DNA of 64,000 nt from Mucilaginibacter sp. (GTDB lineage: Bacteria > Bacteroidota > Bacteroidia > Sphingobacteriales > Sphingobacteriaceae): the NCBI GenBank assembly GCA_031292485.1, contig JARLHA010000003.1, positions 186,001-250,000 of the forward strand, read 5' to 3'. This document shows, in pieces, positions 1 through 10,400 of the stretch (positions within the stretch are counted from its first letter, which is position 1; every line of letters starts with the position of its first letter). Below the pieces are notes generated by a model. That model was not told where the DNA came from and did not search any database. It worked only from the letters and a program-made list of their open reading frames with translations. The position numbers and the translations under genes were made by a program.

Positions 1-103
1 CGGCATTTATACTGTTTTTCTTGCAGGAAACGACAGCCGCCAGTGCTATAAATATCCCGGCAATCTTGTACGCCGTCCCTATTTTTTTTATCATCATTTT
101 CAT
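1..103 (-). CDS. N-terminus of a truncated lipoprotein of the PUL
   Basis: Only the first 34 codons lie in the window; the gene continues past the left edge. The reading frame opens with MKMMIKKIG, continues with a hydrophobic stretch (IAGIFIALAAVV) and a lipobox-like VVSC at residues 22-25, followed by KK. This is a typical Bacteroidota lipoprotein signal. It is the next gene downstream of the surface glycan-binding protein on the same strand, so it probably encodes another surface lipoprotein of the glycan locus, for example a glycoside hydrolase or binding protein. Its product cannot be named from what is visible. A hairpin terminator lies between it and the upstream gene. Confidence 0.6.
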   Translation of the reverse strand, partial: MKMMIKKIGTAYKIAGIFIALAAVVSCKKNSINA

Positions 104-117
104 ATTCAATTGGTTTA

Positions 118-151
118 AAAGCCCTGCAGCGATATGCTGCTGCGGGGCTAT
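118..151 (-). terminator. Hairpin terminator/attenuator after the glycan-binding protein gene
   Basis: Arms at 120-130 (AGCCCTGCAGC) and 139-149 (GCTGCGGGGCT) pair over 11 bp with one mismatch and an 8-nt loop. On the minus strand the stem is followed by a short U run (CTTTTAAACC). It lies directly after the stop codon of the 155-1669 gene and before the start of the next lipoprotein gene, so it could end or attenuate the susC-susD-binding protein transcript. Confidence 0.6.
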
Positions 152-154
152 AGC

Positions 155-1669
155 TTATTTAATTTTTACAACGCGAACATTATCAAAAGCTCCGTAAAAG
201 CCAGTTGGCGTTTTCGACGAACCATAGTTATGTATATACATAATACATCCAGTCTTGCCTGATGCGCCTGTTAAGTCAGAAATCTTTGTTAAAGGTGTTC
301 CTTTTCCATCGCCGAGCGTAGGATCAGATGCACGGAATGCCGACAAAGGAATGGTTACGGTTATCCAGCCTTTAGTTTTGTACGCTACCGTTGTAGCACC
401 TTTATTCCAAGGTTCCCATCTTGCTATATAACCACTTACATCGGTTACCACAACCAACGAACTACCATTCCAGGCTTGTGGCACGCTTAAATCAAATTTG
501 AAACCCCAATTATCCGGCGAGTCACCCATGTTGGCTGTTGGCACCCACTGTATCTTACTGTTATCCATACGTATAGCAATAGAACCGGTATTCCCGTCAC
601 CAGGAGCCAATGGGCCGTTTTGTAGTGTTAAGTACATAGACGTGTTACCCGGAAAATCAGGATTGTAAGGAGGCCATCCTGAAGACGGGTTTCCACTGGT
701 CACGTTAGACCCGCCCCACCAATCATAATTGAAATTTCCACCCCATTCCCAATCAGATATTCTGCCGGTGGCAACATCGTTCACATTGTAAGTAGTAGTA
801 CCTGTACCAAACTTTGTAGTAACAGACACCGTACCGGCTTGCGGATTGGCAGGCATAACAAAACCAATAGATTTTAGATCTTTTGATGCTGTAAACGAGG
901 TAATTGCAACACCACCAAACGTGAACACTTGAACATTTTTAAAATAAGTACCATAAACATAAACAGAATCGCCTGGGTTAGGATCATCGCGGGAAATACC
1001 GGTAATGGTTGGTGTGGCCTTTATTGTATCTATAACAGTACCAGAAAAAGTGGTCACTTTAATAATCTTGGTAGGTTGTGATGCCGGCATTAAAAAACCG
1101 AGGGAAGCTCCGTTGAGGCCAGTCGTAAACGAGGTAATTGAAACCCCCGCATATGAAAAGCTTTTAACCGGTGCCAAATTTGCCCCATAAACGTAAACTG
1201 AATCGCCAGGGTTGGCAAATACGTTTGATATAGCAGTAATAGTTGGCATCAAAGGACCCAATTTAAAGAAAAACGTTGTTGATCCTCCATTAGTTTTATA
1301 AGTAATGCTATAAATCTTAGCAGTATCAACCGTACTGTAATCGATAGTTGGCATTTTTATCACCGCGTTGGTAGAAGTTACAAAAGCAGGGTTAATTGAT
1401 GCAGGAACACCGTCAAAATCAACTTCTGTAACATTTTTCAAATTGCTCCCCTGTATAACCACATAGCTTCCACCATTTCCTTCCATGGCGCCACTCGTAC
1501 TCGGGTTTCCTGTACTCAAAACAAAATCGTTAGGTGACGCATCATAATTCCTTACATCTGTAATCACAGGAGCAGCGGTATTGTTGCTCTTCTTACAAGC
1601 AGGGAATAAAGCCACCATCGCGAAGAGCAGCGGCAATAAACACAGGCGGATAAATAAATTCTTTTTCAT
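155..1669 (-). CDS. IPT/TIG surface glycan-binding lipoprotein (SGBP-B type, xyloglucan-binding-like)
   Basis: This 504-residue protein starts MKKNLFIRL with a hydrophobic stretch ending in FPAC (Cys25), so it is a predicted lipoprotein. Three IPT/TIG-like immunoglobulin folds follow at about 34-138, 140-215 and 219-297; the last two repeat the phrase NPGDSVYVYG. The C-terminal 200 residues are rich in Trp and aromatic residues (DWEWGGNFNYDWWGG, GYIARWEPWNKG, GFYGAFDNVRVV) and resemble the SGBP-B xyloglucan-binding domain of Bacteroides loci. Its expected role is to hold polysaccharide at the cell surface for the SusCD importer. It lies 23 bp downstream of susD, so it is almost certainly cotranscribed. 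The glycan specificity is inference from family resemblance. Confidence 0.85.
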   Translation of the reverse strand: MKKNLFIRLCLLPLLFAMVALFPACKKSNNTAAPVITDVRNYDASPNDFVLSTGNPSTSGAMEGNGGSYVVIQGSNLKNVTEVDFDGVPASINPAFVTSTNAVIKMPTIDYSTVDTAKIYSITYKTNGGSTTFFFKLGPLMPTITAISNVFANPGDSVYVYGANLAPVKSFSYAGVSITSFTTGLNGASLGFLMPASQPTKIIKVTTFSGTVIDTIKATPTITGISRDDPNPGDSVYVYGTYFKNVQVFTFGGVAITSFTASKDLKSIGFVMPANPQAGTVSVTTKFGTGTTTYNVNDVATGRISDWEWGGNFNYDWWGGSNVTSGNPSSGWPPYNPDFPGNTSMYLTLQNGPLAPGDGNTGSIAIRMDNSKIQWVPTANMGDSPDNWGFKFDLSVPQAWNGSSLVVVTDVSGYIARWEPWNKGATTVAYKTKGWITVTIPLSAFRASDPTLGDGKGTPLTKISDLTGASGKTGCIMYIHNYGSSKTPTGFYGAFDNVRVVKIK

Positions 1670-1692
1670 ATTAATATTTTTTAAATGTTAAA

Positions 1693-3309
1693 TTAATAAT
1701 AAGGCACCGGCGGCAGCGCTAATTTCGGATCAGCGGTCATCTCAGATGCCGGAACTTGCAATTTAAATGCATTGATGGTTGCCGGAAGAATAGTTGGAGT
1801 TGTAGTAGTATCCCTTGTAGCTATGCGCGTTGTAGGATCATAACTAAACGTCTCCCGGCTGTGAGTGGCATCCTGATTATTAAGTAATTTCACAGCTGCA
1901 ATCGGACTGTAAAAAGAAAGCCTAACAAGGTCTATCCAATATTGTCCTTCAAAAGCAAGTTCAACCCTTCTCTCTTTAAGTATTGTAGCACCGTCCAACG
2001 AAAGCATAGTGGTCAAACCAGCCCTTGTCCGCACTTTATTAAAATAGGTTAGGGCATCGGCATCTGAAGTAGTAGCATTGTTACCCAAAATAGCTTCGGC
2101 ATACACCAAATATACATCAGCCAACCTGAGTACTGCGTCATGCTCGCAGGATGAAGTATAAGTCATTGTTGGCGAGTTGTTATCCACTTCGTTGCCAATA
2201 ATGTGTTTTTTTAAACTTTGCCCTGTTGATTTAAAACCACCACCAGCTGCATTCAATTCGGGATAATAATCGCCGTTGAGCATAATAGTGGCTTTGCGCC
2301 TTATTGAATCATCGGCTGAGTACATCTTATACAGATCCCAGGTTGGGGTTAAGCCAAACCAAGCCCCGTTCTTTTGAGGATTTATAGAATTGCTTGGTGA
2401 AAAGGTTAAATACATGTTACCAGTTTCCCAACTCGTATTAAGGGGCGACCACTGAAATGCAAACAACGCTTCGGGGTTATCGTTGTATTGTGACCTGAAA
2501 AGATTATAATAACCGAGATGGCTCGGATCATCCTGACCAAGAAGTGCTAATCCGCTGTTTTTACACACATTGCCTGCGTATTTTTTTGCACTGTCCAGCA
2601 ACGCCTGGTTACGTACACCTTCGTTTTTACTGCCCCAGCCCGACATGGTCAAATATACTTTGGCCAACATTCCTTGCGCCGACCATGTGGTTACCCTGCC
2701 TTTGTCATCTTTTAAAGGAAGATTGTGCGCGGCATAAGTCAAATCGATGGTAATAAATTTAAATACATCAGCAGTAGTATTACGATAAAGCAGGGGTTTT
2801 TGTATTAATTTGGAATTATCCTCAATAATAGGCACATCATTCCAATAAACAGCGAGGTGATAATAAGCTACCGCGCGTATAAACTTTGCTTCGGCAATAG
2901 CAGCATTTCTGGTTGCCTGCGGGATAGATGCCGACGCTGTTTGCTGTATGGCATTAATAACGTTATTGCATTGACCGATAACAATATACAAACCAGTCCA
3001 ACCCTCATTTAAAATGCCATTATTCGCGGTAATTGTACGACTAAAAAGCTGTCCCATATCGTTGTTATAGCCTACATAACCGGTTCCGCTCAATATATCG
3101 CCCAATTGCAACAAAGCATTATAATGCCATTGTCCCCACGGCGCACCTCCATACAGACTGGCAGTAGCCAGCCGCAACTCGGCGGGGGTTGTGTAAAAAG
3201 TAGCAGCGCTAATTTGCGAATTGGATGGACGGTTCAGGAAACTCTTTTTGCATCCGCCAATTGCTGTTCCGAATAGCAAAAAAATTACAATTATATTAAT
3301 TCGTTTCAT
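1693..3309 (-). CDS. susD: SusD/RagB family nutrient-binding outer membrane lipoprotein
   Basis: The 538-residue protein has a lipoprotein signal (MKRINIIVIFLLFGTAIGGC, Cys20) followed by the KKSFLNRPSN segment common in SusD proteins. The helical TPR-like core is visible (NAAIAEAKFIRAVAYYHLAVYW, GRVTTWSAQGMLAKVYLTMS). The C-terminal RagB/SusD block includes VRLADVYLVYAEA-type sequence, ILKERRVELAFEGQYWIDLVR and a final LPPVPYY. SusD proteins form the lid of the SusC channel and bind the oligosaccharide. It lies 28 bp downstream of susC and 23 bp upstream of the IPT/TIG protein, consistent with one operon. The length is normal for the family. Confidence 0.96.
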   Translation of the reverse strand: MKRINIIVIFLLFGTAIGGCKKSFLNRPSNSQISAATFYTTPAELRLATASLYGGAPWGQWHYNALLQLGDILSGTGYVGYNNDMGQLFSRTITANNGILNEGWTGLYIVIGQCNNVINAIQQTASASIPQATRNAAIAEAKFIRAVAYYHLAVYWNDVPIIEDNSKLIQKPLLYRNTTADVFKFITIDLTYAAHNLPLKDDKGRVTTWSAQGMLAKVYLTMSGWGSKNEGVRNQALLDSAKKYAGNVCKNSGLALLGQDDPSHLGYYNLFRSQYNDNPEALFAFQWSPLNTSWETGNMYLTFSPSNSINPQKNGAWFGLTPTWDLYKMYSADDSIRRKATIMLNGDYYPELNAAGGGFKSTGQSLKKHIIGNEVDNNSPTMTYTSSCEHDAVLRLADVYLVYAEAILGNNATTSDADALTYFNKVRTRAGLTTMLSLDGATILKERRVELAFEGQYWIDLVRLSFYSPIAAVKLLNNQDATHSRETFSYDPTTRIATRDTTTTPTILPATINAFKLQVPASEMTADPKLALPPVPYY

Positions 3310-3338
3310 AAAATATCTCTTTTAAATGTGTAATTAAT

Positions 3339-6300
3339 TTATTTGTTAAAGGTTAGGTTTCCACCAATAGTAAATACGCGTGGCTGAGGATAGTTACCGC
3401 CATCCACACCGGCAGAAAGGGGATTCCATGAACCAATTTCAGGGTCCATCCCTTTATATTTTGTAATTACAAATGCGTTGGATACCTGAGCATATACACG
3501 GAATGAATGCACGAATATCTTCGACAAAAAATTTTCTGGAAAAGTGTAACCTAATGTGATATTTTTACACTTCAGGAATGAAGCATCCTGCACCCACAAA
3601 CTAGAAGGACGATTGTTAAAATTGGTGGTGTTATCGTTCCTTAAACCAGGAACCGATGTATTCGGGTTGGTAACATACACATTGTTAACATCGGATGCAG
3701 AGCCATTTGGATTTATCAAGGCAGTTCTCGCGTAGTTTAATACATCGGTAAAATAAGATGTGTTATTTTGCGAACTGGTTTGTGATACAGCCAGTTGATT
3801 ATAAACTTTGTTGCCATAACTACCACTGAAGAAGAAATTCAGTTCGAATCTTTTGTAAGTGAATGTGTTGTTGAACCCATACTGGAATTTAGGGAGAGGC
3901 GAGCCCAGGAAAGTTTGGTCTTTGGTATCAATAATACCATCGCCATTCAAGTCTTTAAACATACGGTCGCCGTACCAGATACCGCCATAAGCAGGAGAAA
4001 TTGGATAGGGGTTCCCGTTTTGATCAGCAGTCCGGGCATGGTTTTGAAAATCACTTGCCTTTGCAAATATGCCGTCATATACATAGCCGTAAAATTCGCC
4101 GATTGGCTGCCCCACTATGGTTTTTTGATAAGAGGTAGTTAAGCTGGCATCTGCACCACCCGCACCCAAACTAGTCACTTTGTTGATATTACGCGATAAG
4201 GTAAAATCAGTTTTCCATGTAAAATCTTTGTGATTAATATTGGTAGTGCTGATCTGGAAATCAAATCCGCGATTGTAAAGCGAACCAACGTTTGCATAAG
4301 GTGCAGCCATAGACCCCGGCGACCAACCTGTGTTAGTACCGCTAAATTCAGGCATCGGTACTTTTAATAAAAGCCCGTTTGTTTCGCGGTCATAAACATC
4401 AAAAGTAAAATTTATGCGGCCGTTTAAAAACGATCCGTCAATTCCGGCATCATAATAATTTGTTTTTTCCCAGGTTACATTTGGGTTTGGCAAATTGCTT
4501 TGAAACTGCGCAGTACCTGTTAAACCGGTAGGAACTGTTGTAAGCTGGGTTACATAAGTATTGCCCGGTATGCCCTGGTTGTTGGTAAGCCCATAACCAA
4601 GTCTCAGTTTCAATTCACTTATCTCTTTTACGCTTTTCAAAAAATCTTCGTTATTAATTTTCCAGGCAAATGCCCCTGAGTAGGTAACAGCCCAATTATG
4701 GTTAACCGGAAAATTTGAAGAACCATCACCGCGCAGGTTACCGGTGAGCAGATATTTATCATCCCATGAAAAATTAAACCGGCCGAAATAAGATTCCGAT
4801 GAGCTACCCGGGCCATGATCGCCGCTGGGTGGGGGCGCTAGAGTCGGATCAGCAGCACTAATAGCCTGCACATTATTTGAAACGAAATTTTTACCCGAAG
4901 CACCTACATTTTCATAATAATCTGTACTTGCTTCGTGCCCCGCTAAAATATTCAGTTTAAATTTCCTGAAATTATGGTCAAAAGTTAAAAATTGACGCCA
5001 CGTAGTGGAGGCGTCTTGATTTATACTCGAACTGCCACTGTTAATAGGGTTGGAAACATTGCTGGTCGCGTTGCCAAACACAAAAACCGGATTAAAAGTA
5101 TCGTTAGTGCCAAATGTGAAGTCACCAGATACTTCTGTACGGAATGACAGGTCCTTAGTAAACTGAATTTCCGCGTACGCGTTAGTATATGCTTGATACC
5201 TTGCAGAATTGTTTGTTAAAATATTGGCTAAGCCTACAGGGTTTGCAACAGGTGCTATCCAACCCTGATTCTGGGTAACACTACCACCGTATGAGCCATC
5301 GGGGTTCTTTATCGCAACATCGGGTGTTTCCTGTAACGCGGTGCTAATTAAACTGCCATCAGTGGAAACTGTGTTTTCATAAACATGTAAAAACTGAAGG
5401 CTGGTTCCAAATTTTAACCATTTAGTGGTTTTAGTGTCCAGGTTCAAACGTACTGAGTATCTTTTGAAATCAGATCCAAGCGCTATACCTTGCTGATCGA
5501 AATAAGTACCAGATAAATAATATGTGGTTTTGTCATTACCACCGCTTACAGTAAGTGTATGATTGTTCATCGGCGCCCTACGGAATAATGCTGACTGCCA
5601 ATCGGTACCTGCACCTAAATATTGCGGATTGGCCAATTCCGGCCTTGCACCGAAGCCCCAAACTGCTGCGCGGGCATTCAAAAATGTTGCATACTGTTGT
5701 AAGTTCACAACAGGGAGCCTGTTAATGATCTCCTGATCACCGGTATAAAAGTTGTAGCTTACTGTTGGCTGCCCTGCTTTACCTCTTTTTGTGGTAATAA
5801 CGATAACACCATTGGTAGCCTGCGAACCATATATGGCAGTTGCAGATGCATCTTTCAGTACGTCAAGTGATTCAATGTCGTCAGGATTGATTCCGCTTAA
5901 TGGATTGGAACCGTGACCAGGGTCGGAAGATGGAGGAATAATAACACCATCTATAACAACCAATGGCGAATTAGTGCCGGTTATTGACGATACACCGCGT
6001 ATTTGAATAGATACGCCACCACCTGGCTGCCCCGAGATCTGTTGTACAACAACACCTGCAACTTTCCCTTGCAGGGCCTGGTCAAAAGTTGTCGGCTGTG
6101 ATTCGCGCAGGTCATTGCCCTTTATTGAACTTATCGAACCTGTTACATCTTTTCTTTTTGCCTTAGCAAAACCAATAACAACCACTTCGTTTAAGTTGCT
6201 GGATGTAGAATTTAGACTAACATCAATTGTGTTGCTTTGTTTAACGGTTATTTCCTGACGTTGATAACCTAAAAAGGTAAAGACGAGTACATCGCCTGGC

Positions 6301-6518
6301 TTTGCCATTATTTTATAAGCACCATTAATATCAGACACAACCCCGGTTGTTGTCCCTTTTATTTTAATACTTACTCCTGGCATTGGCTGTGAATCGCCGG
6401 AGCTTATTATCTTTCCGGAGATACCGATGGTTTGCGCGTAGCTTGAAAGACATAGCAACATGCTTGCTATAAATAACGAAATATGATATCTCATTCTTTT
6501 TTGTAAATTTTTATCCAT
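3339..6518 (-). CDS. susC: SusC/RagA family TonB-linked outer membrane transporter
   Basis: The 1059-residue protein has a signal peptide (residues 1-29, ending SSYAQ). A carboxypeptidase-regulatory-like beta-sandwich follows at about 32-115 (ISGKIISSGDSQPMPGVSIKIKG). Next come the SusC signature before the plug (NEVVVIGFAKAKRKDVTGS) and the plug itself (QGKVAGVVVQQISGQPG, IRGVSSITGTNSPLVVIDG, TNGVIVITTKRGK). The rest is a large barrel. It imports oligosaccharides with energy from TonB/ExbBD. It is the first gene of the susC-susD-SGBP operon. A 930-bp gap upstream holds a sequence related to the repeats found before the GH31 and GH5 genes. A second in-frame ATG lies 8 codons in (MRYHISLF) and would also give a good signal peptide. 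Confidence 0.97.
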   Translation of the reverse strand: MDKNLQKRMRYHISLFIASMLLCLSSYAQTIGISGKIISSGDSQPMPGVSIKIKGTTTGVVSDINGAYKIMAKPGDVLVFTFLGYQRQEITVKQSNTIDVSLNSTSSNLNEVVVIGFAKAKRKDVTGSISSIKGNDLRESQPTTFDQALQGKVAGVVVQQISGQPGGGVSIQIRGVSSITGTNSPLVVIDGVIIPPSSDPGHGSNPLSGINPDDIESLDVLKDASATAIYGSQATNGVIVITTKRGKAGQPTVSYNFYTGDQEIINRLPVVNLQQYATFLNARAAVWGFGARPELANPQYLGAGTDWQSALFRRAPMNNHTLTVSGGNDKTTYYLSGTYFDQQGIALGSDFKRYSVRLNLDTKTTKWLKFGTSLQFLHVYENTVSTDGSLISTALQETPDVAIKNPDGSYGGSVTQNQGWIAPVANPVGLANILTNNSARYQAYTNAYAEIQFTKDLSFRTEVSGDFTFGTNDTFNPVFVFGNATSNVSNPINSGSSSINQDASTTWRQFLTFDHNFRKFKLNILAGHEASTDYYENVGASGKNFVSNNVQAISAADPTLAPPPSGDHGPGSSSESYFGRFNFSWDDKYLLTGNLRGDGSSNFPVNHNWAVTYSGAFAWKINNEDFLKSVKEISELKLRLGYGLTNNQGIPGNTYVTQLTTVPTGLTGTAQFQSNLPNPNVTWEKTNYYDAGIDGSFLNGRINFTFDVYDRETNGLLLKVPMPEFSGTNTGWSPGSMAAPYANVGSLYNRGFDFQISTTNINHKDFTWKTDFTLSRNINKVTSLGAGGADASLTTSYQKTIVGQPIGEFYGYVYDGIFAKASDFQNHARTADQNGNPYPISPAYGGIWYGDRMFKDLNGDGIIDTKDQTFLGSPLPKFQYGFNNTFTYKRFELNFFFSGSYGNKVYNQLAVSQTSSQNNTSYFTDVLNYARTALINPNGSASDVNNVYVTNPNTSVPGLRNDNTTNFNNRPSSLWVQDASFLKCKNITLGYTFPENFLSKIFVHSFRVYAQVSNAFVITKYKGMDPEIGSWNPLSAGVDGGNYPQPRVFTIGGNLTFNK

Positions 6519-6879
6519 TTTATAAAGGGATTTTAATGTTTTTTAATAATTGGTTCATTGGTTTTGGTTAGTAACTACCTGGATTTAATTTTCATTCATA
6601 ATTTCTTGGTTTTTAATATTTCAAAAAAGATACAAGCCCCAAACACACCCTTAAAATCTACTTGCCCGACGGTTTATGTACAGTAAACTGCGAGAACGAT
6701 GATTAAAAAACTTTAAACACCGTCAAACTCAGTTTACTAAGTCAAAAAATAAATTAGCTGTTGGTTCTGTTTATAATTGGTGGAACATTGTTTAAAGCAA
6801 CATCTTTCAAATACATCGCACTGAAACTATATTCCGGGGATGAAGCTATGATAAACTAAAAAAGGGAAAGTGGCAGAGT

Positions 6880-6909
6880 TGAACAAAAATATAGACCAAA
6901 TGTTCAAAC
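6880..6909. promoter_or_regulatory. Candidate regulator site upstream of susC
   Basis: A perfect 7-bp inverted repeat, TTGAACA-N16-TGTTCAA, ends in TAGACC-AAATGTTCAAA. The second half closely matches the end of the 72-bp repeats upstream of the GH31 and GH5 genes (TAGAGTATGAAATGTTCAA). The site is about 365 bp before the susC start. Binding by the adjacent hybrid two-component regulator is inference. Confidence 0.45.
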
Positions 6910-6990
6910 ACTTTCAATGCATTGTAAATAAGATACTTGCATTTTTTTTAATACCCAATTATGTATTATATAACTATTATAAGGGCTTAA

Positions 6991-7218
6991 ATTGAAATAA
7001 TAATTCAGGATCCGGAGACTCCTGAGAAATGGGAAATAGCCTTTAAAAAAAGCTAACAGCCACATACCCTTTTTGGGGATGCGGGCGGTGCTTTAGACTT
7101 GCGAAATTATGTGCGACTTGATCATCATACGATTAACGCCATTAATACCGGTGTCATTAAATTATTCGCTACAAACAAAAAACCAGTCCTTTGCGCTATT
7201 ATTTTGAGATACCGGTAA
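6991..7218 (+). pseudogene. Unidentified gene remnant with an in-frame stop
   Basis: A 76-codon frame has one internal TAA. It reads with natural-looking composition on both sides: QDPETPEKWEIAFKKS, then stop, then GDAGGALDLRNYVRLDHHT and INAINTGVIKLFA. There is no start codon, and the frame lies in otherwise AT-rich noncoding DNA between susC and the regulator. I do not recognise the family. It could be the decayed end of a lost gene, or chance. Confidence 0.25.
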
Positions 7219-7448
7219 TATAACTTTCGTAAACACAAGGCATGCCTGAAAATCAACAAGGACGACGGTGTCTTGCTCTGTTTTGTTGTGTGTTAAGAAT
7301 AGGAAGAAACCCATAGTTGTTGCAACCTTTTATTGCGGTTGATCGACCCGTCGTTTCTTATTTGACCGGTATTTATAAAAGGAGCTGATTTACGGCGACA
7401 GGGATAAGCACATATCTTATTGGGGGCTTCAGAATAAAATTTAAATTG

Positions 7449-10400
7449 TTATTCTTTATTTTCCGCATCTGATAAGATTTTCTTTTGGCGAATGGAACTG
7501 GTATACGCAGACGGAAGTATATTATACTCATCCTTGAACAGTTTAGTAAAGTATTTGGGCGTATTAAACCCTACTTCATAACATATCTGACTTATGGTCA
7601 TCTGGCTGTTCTCAAGCAAATAAACTGCTTTTTTTAGCCTTATGGAACGGATAAATTCGACAGGTGATTTACCGGTGAGCATCAAAACCTTGTTATAAAG
7701 CGAACCCCGGCTCATGTTCATCTGGCGGCTTAATTCTTCTACGGACAGATTTTCGTTTACGATATTGAGTTCGATATATTCAACTATACTCCTTAACAAC
7801 TTCTCATCTTCATTTTGTAAGGGAGCCTCCTGCAATTGCACATCCATTTGCTTTTTATAGGTCCGCTTATAGGTATCCCGAAGGACAAGGAGATTCTTGA
7901 TCTTTGAGAGCAATATTTCGAAATTAAAAGGTTTGGTCATATAATCATTTGCGCCGATTTCCAAACCTTTCAATTGATCGGCCTCACCTGTAAGGGCGGT
8001 TAGCAAAATAACCGGGATGTGCGACGTACGTTTATCGCCCTTTAGTTTTTTGCAAAGTTCAATACCTGTCATTTCGGGCATGCTGATATCACTTACGATA
8101 ATATCCGGATGTTGCGAAAGCGCCTTTTGCCAGCCATCTTTTCCGTTTGAAGCTTCGATAATAAAAAATATGTCTTTTAAATTATCCTTCAGGTAAAAAC
8201 GAAAATCATCGTTATCCTCAACCAAAAGAACCTCGGGCTTTTTATTTGTGTGCTGTTGTTTGGGCGTATTTTTACTTTCATCAAGGGCAACGAGGTCCTC
8301 TTTTTCAATACCAGCATCATCGTCGGATGACATGCCCTGCCCGGGAACATCATAAATAACAAGCGGCAGTTTGATAATAAAACAACTGCCATGGTCGGGC
8401 TCGCTTTCCACTGTTATTTCGCCGCCATGCATTTTTACAAACTCGCGGGTAATTGCAAGACCAATGCCGCTGCCCTGATTGATCATCGACTCGGGAAGCT
8501 CATTCTGGAAAAACCGTTCGAAAATCTTGTCCTGTTTTTCATAGGGTATCCCAATGCCGGTATCGATTACCTTAATTTCAATTAAACCGTCTTTACCAAC
8601 CACATTATCCTTTGTTACATTGAGCAACACGCTTACATGGCCCCCAGCCTGGGTAAATTTGAAGGCGTTTGATATCAGGTTAAATAAAATCCGTTCTATC
8701 TTATCATGGTCAAAACTGGTAAACAGGGAATCGATAGCGGTTTCAAATATAAAACCAATCTCTTTTTCTTCGGCAATATCTATAAACGACAAGCTTATCT
8801 CTTTGATAAACTTCACTATATCCCCCGGCTTACTATGCAGCTTGAGCTCCTGAACTTCCATCTTACGAAAATCAAGCAACTGATTTACCAGGTTTAACAA
8901 TCGCCTGGCATTTTTTCCGATCATGTTAAGCTGCTGTTTTTGCTCCTGGTCAGCACGGGTAAGCATTTTGTCAACCGGCGCCATGATCAATGACAGTGGC
9001 GTTCTGAACTCGTGACTTACATTTGTCAGAAACTTTATTTTCAACTGATCCAGTTCGTGCATACGCTTAACCTCCTGCCGCTCCTGCTCGATCAATAACC
9101 GGGCCTCCTGCTTTTCCTTCTCAGCGGCAAATTGTCTTCTTATTTTTTGTATTCCGCGCTGGCGAATAAAAAGAAGAATGCCAACAAAGAGTATCACGTA
9201 AATTAAATATGCCAGAGTAGATTTCCAGAATGGTGGAAGTACTTTTATTTTCAGAGAAATATAGTCAGGGTTCCGTATCCCTTCTGCATTGAAAGCCCGG
9301 ACTTTAAATAGATAATCGCCCCCGTCCAGGTTAGTATAGCTGGCTCTTCGGGTTCTGTTGTCTGCGTTTATCCACCCTTTGTCGAATCCCTTCAGCATAT
9401 ATTGATATTTTATTTTGCCGGGATTAAAAAAATCAAGGGCGGCAAATTCTACGGCGAAAACATTTTCGCTATGATTGAGTGTTATAGCGCGTGTTACAGA
9501 TATGCCTTTTGAAAGCACTACATGGCCATTAATAGTGTCACCGGCTGAAACACTTTTGTTGAACAACTGAAAATCGGTAAAGACTAATTTAAGCTTGTTT
9601 GCAGCGGGTTCTACACTTGAGGGATCAAAAATATTAAAGCCATCACCGCCCCCAAAAATCAACTCACCGCTATGTGTCTTCAAAGCGGAATTTATATTAA
9701 ATTCCCTGCCCTGCAGACCATCCGTTTCGTCAAAGTTATCGACGTGAAAATTAAGAGCATTAGCTGTTGGTATCACGGTGACGCGGCTTAGCCCGTTTGA
9801 TGAACTTAGCCACATCGCTCCCTCTTTATCCTCCTCTGTGTTCGATATCGAATTAGCAGGCAACCCATTTTTTTTGGACAACGAAGTGAAAATATTTGTT
9901 TTAGGATTCAGAACACTCAATCCACCTGCCGTTGCAATCCATATTAACCCGCGGCTATCCTGGTTAATGCTGTTTATAGTATTGTCAACTAAACCTTTGG
10001 CGCCGTCGCCATTTGAAATGTAATGGATTACCCGCCCTCTATTTTTAAATATGACATCTACCCCCAAAAATCCCCCTATCCATATATTACCTTGTTTATC
10101 TTCAAAGATTGAGGATACCATTGAAGACCGTATTTCCGACGATTTAAAAGGATGGTAAAATATTTTTCTTAACCGGTCGAAAATCTCGAGACCACCTGCA
10201 AACGTTCCTATCCATAAACGGTGCGAAGAATCTTCCAGAATGCTCCATACCCTATCATCAGCAATACTGGTGGCTAATTTATCGTCGTGCTTGTAATGGG
10301 TAAAGATCTTTCCGTCGAAGCAATCAAGCCCGCCAAAATAGGTGCCGATCCATAACTTTTGGTCATGGTCAATACATAAATTAACAATAACGTCATTACA

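Larger units (their letters stand above)
6519..7448. other. Intergenic region upstream of susC
   Basis: This 930-bp AT-rich gap lies between the susC start and the end of the regulator gene. It should contain the susC promoter. Two things stand out: an operator-like site at 6880-6909 and a degraded reading frame at 6991-7218 on the plus strand, both listed separately. No RNA gene or convincing terminator was seen in the rest. Confidence 0.6.

Noticed and set aside
8189..8897. Several 60-100-codon frames antisense to or in other frames of the HTCS gene
   Set aside because: They are shadows of a gene with strong domain support.
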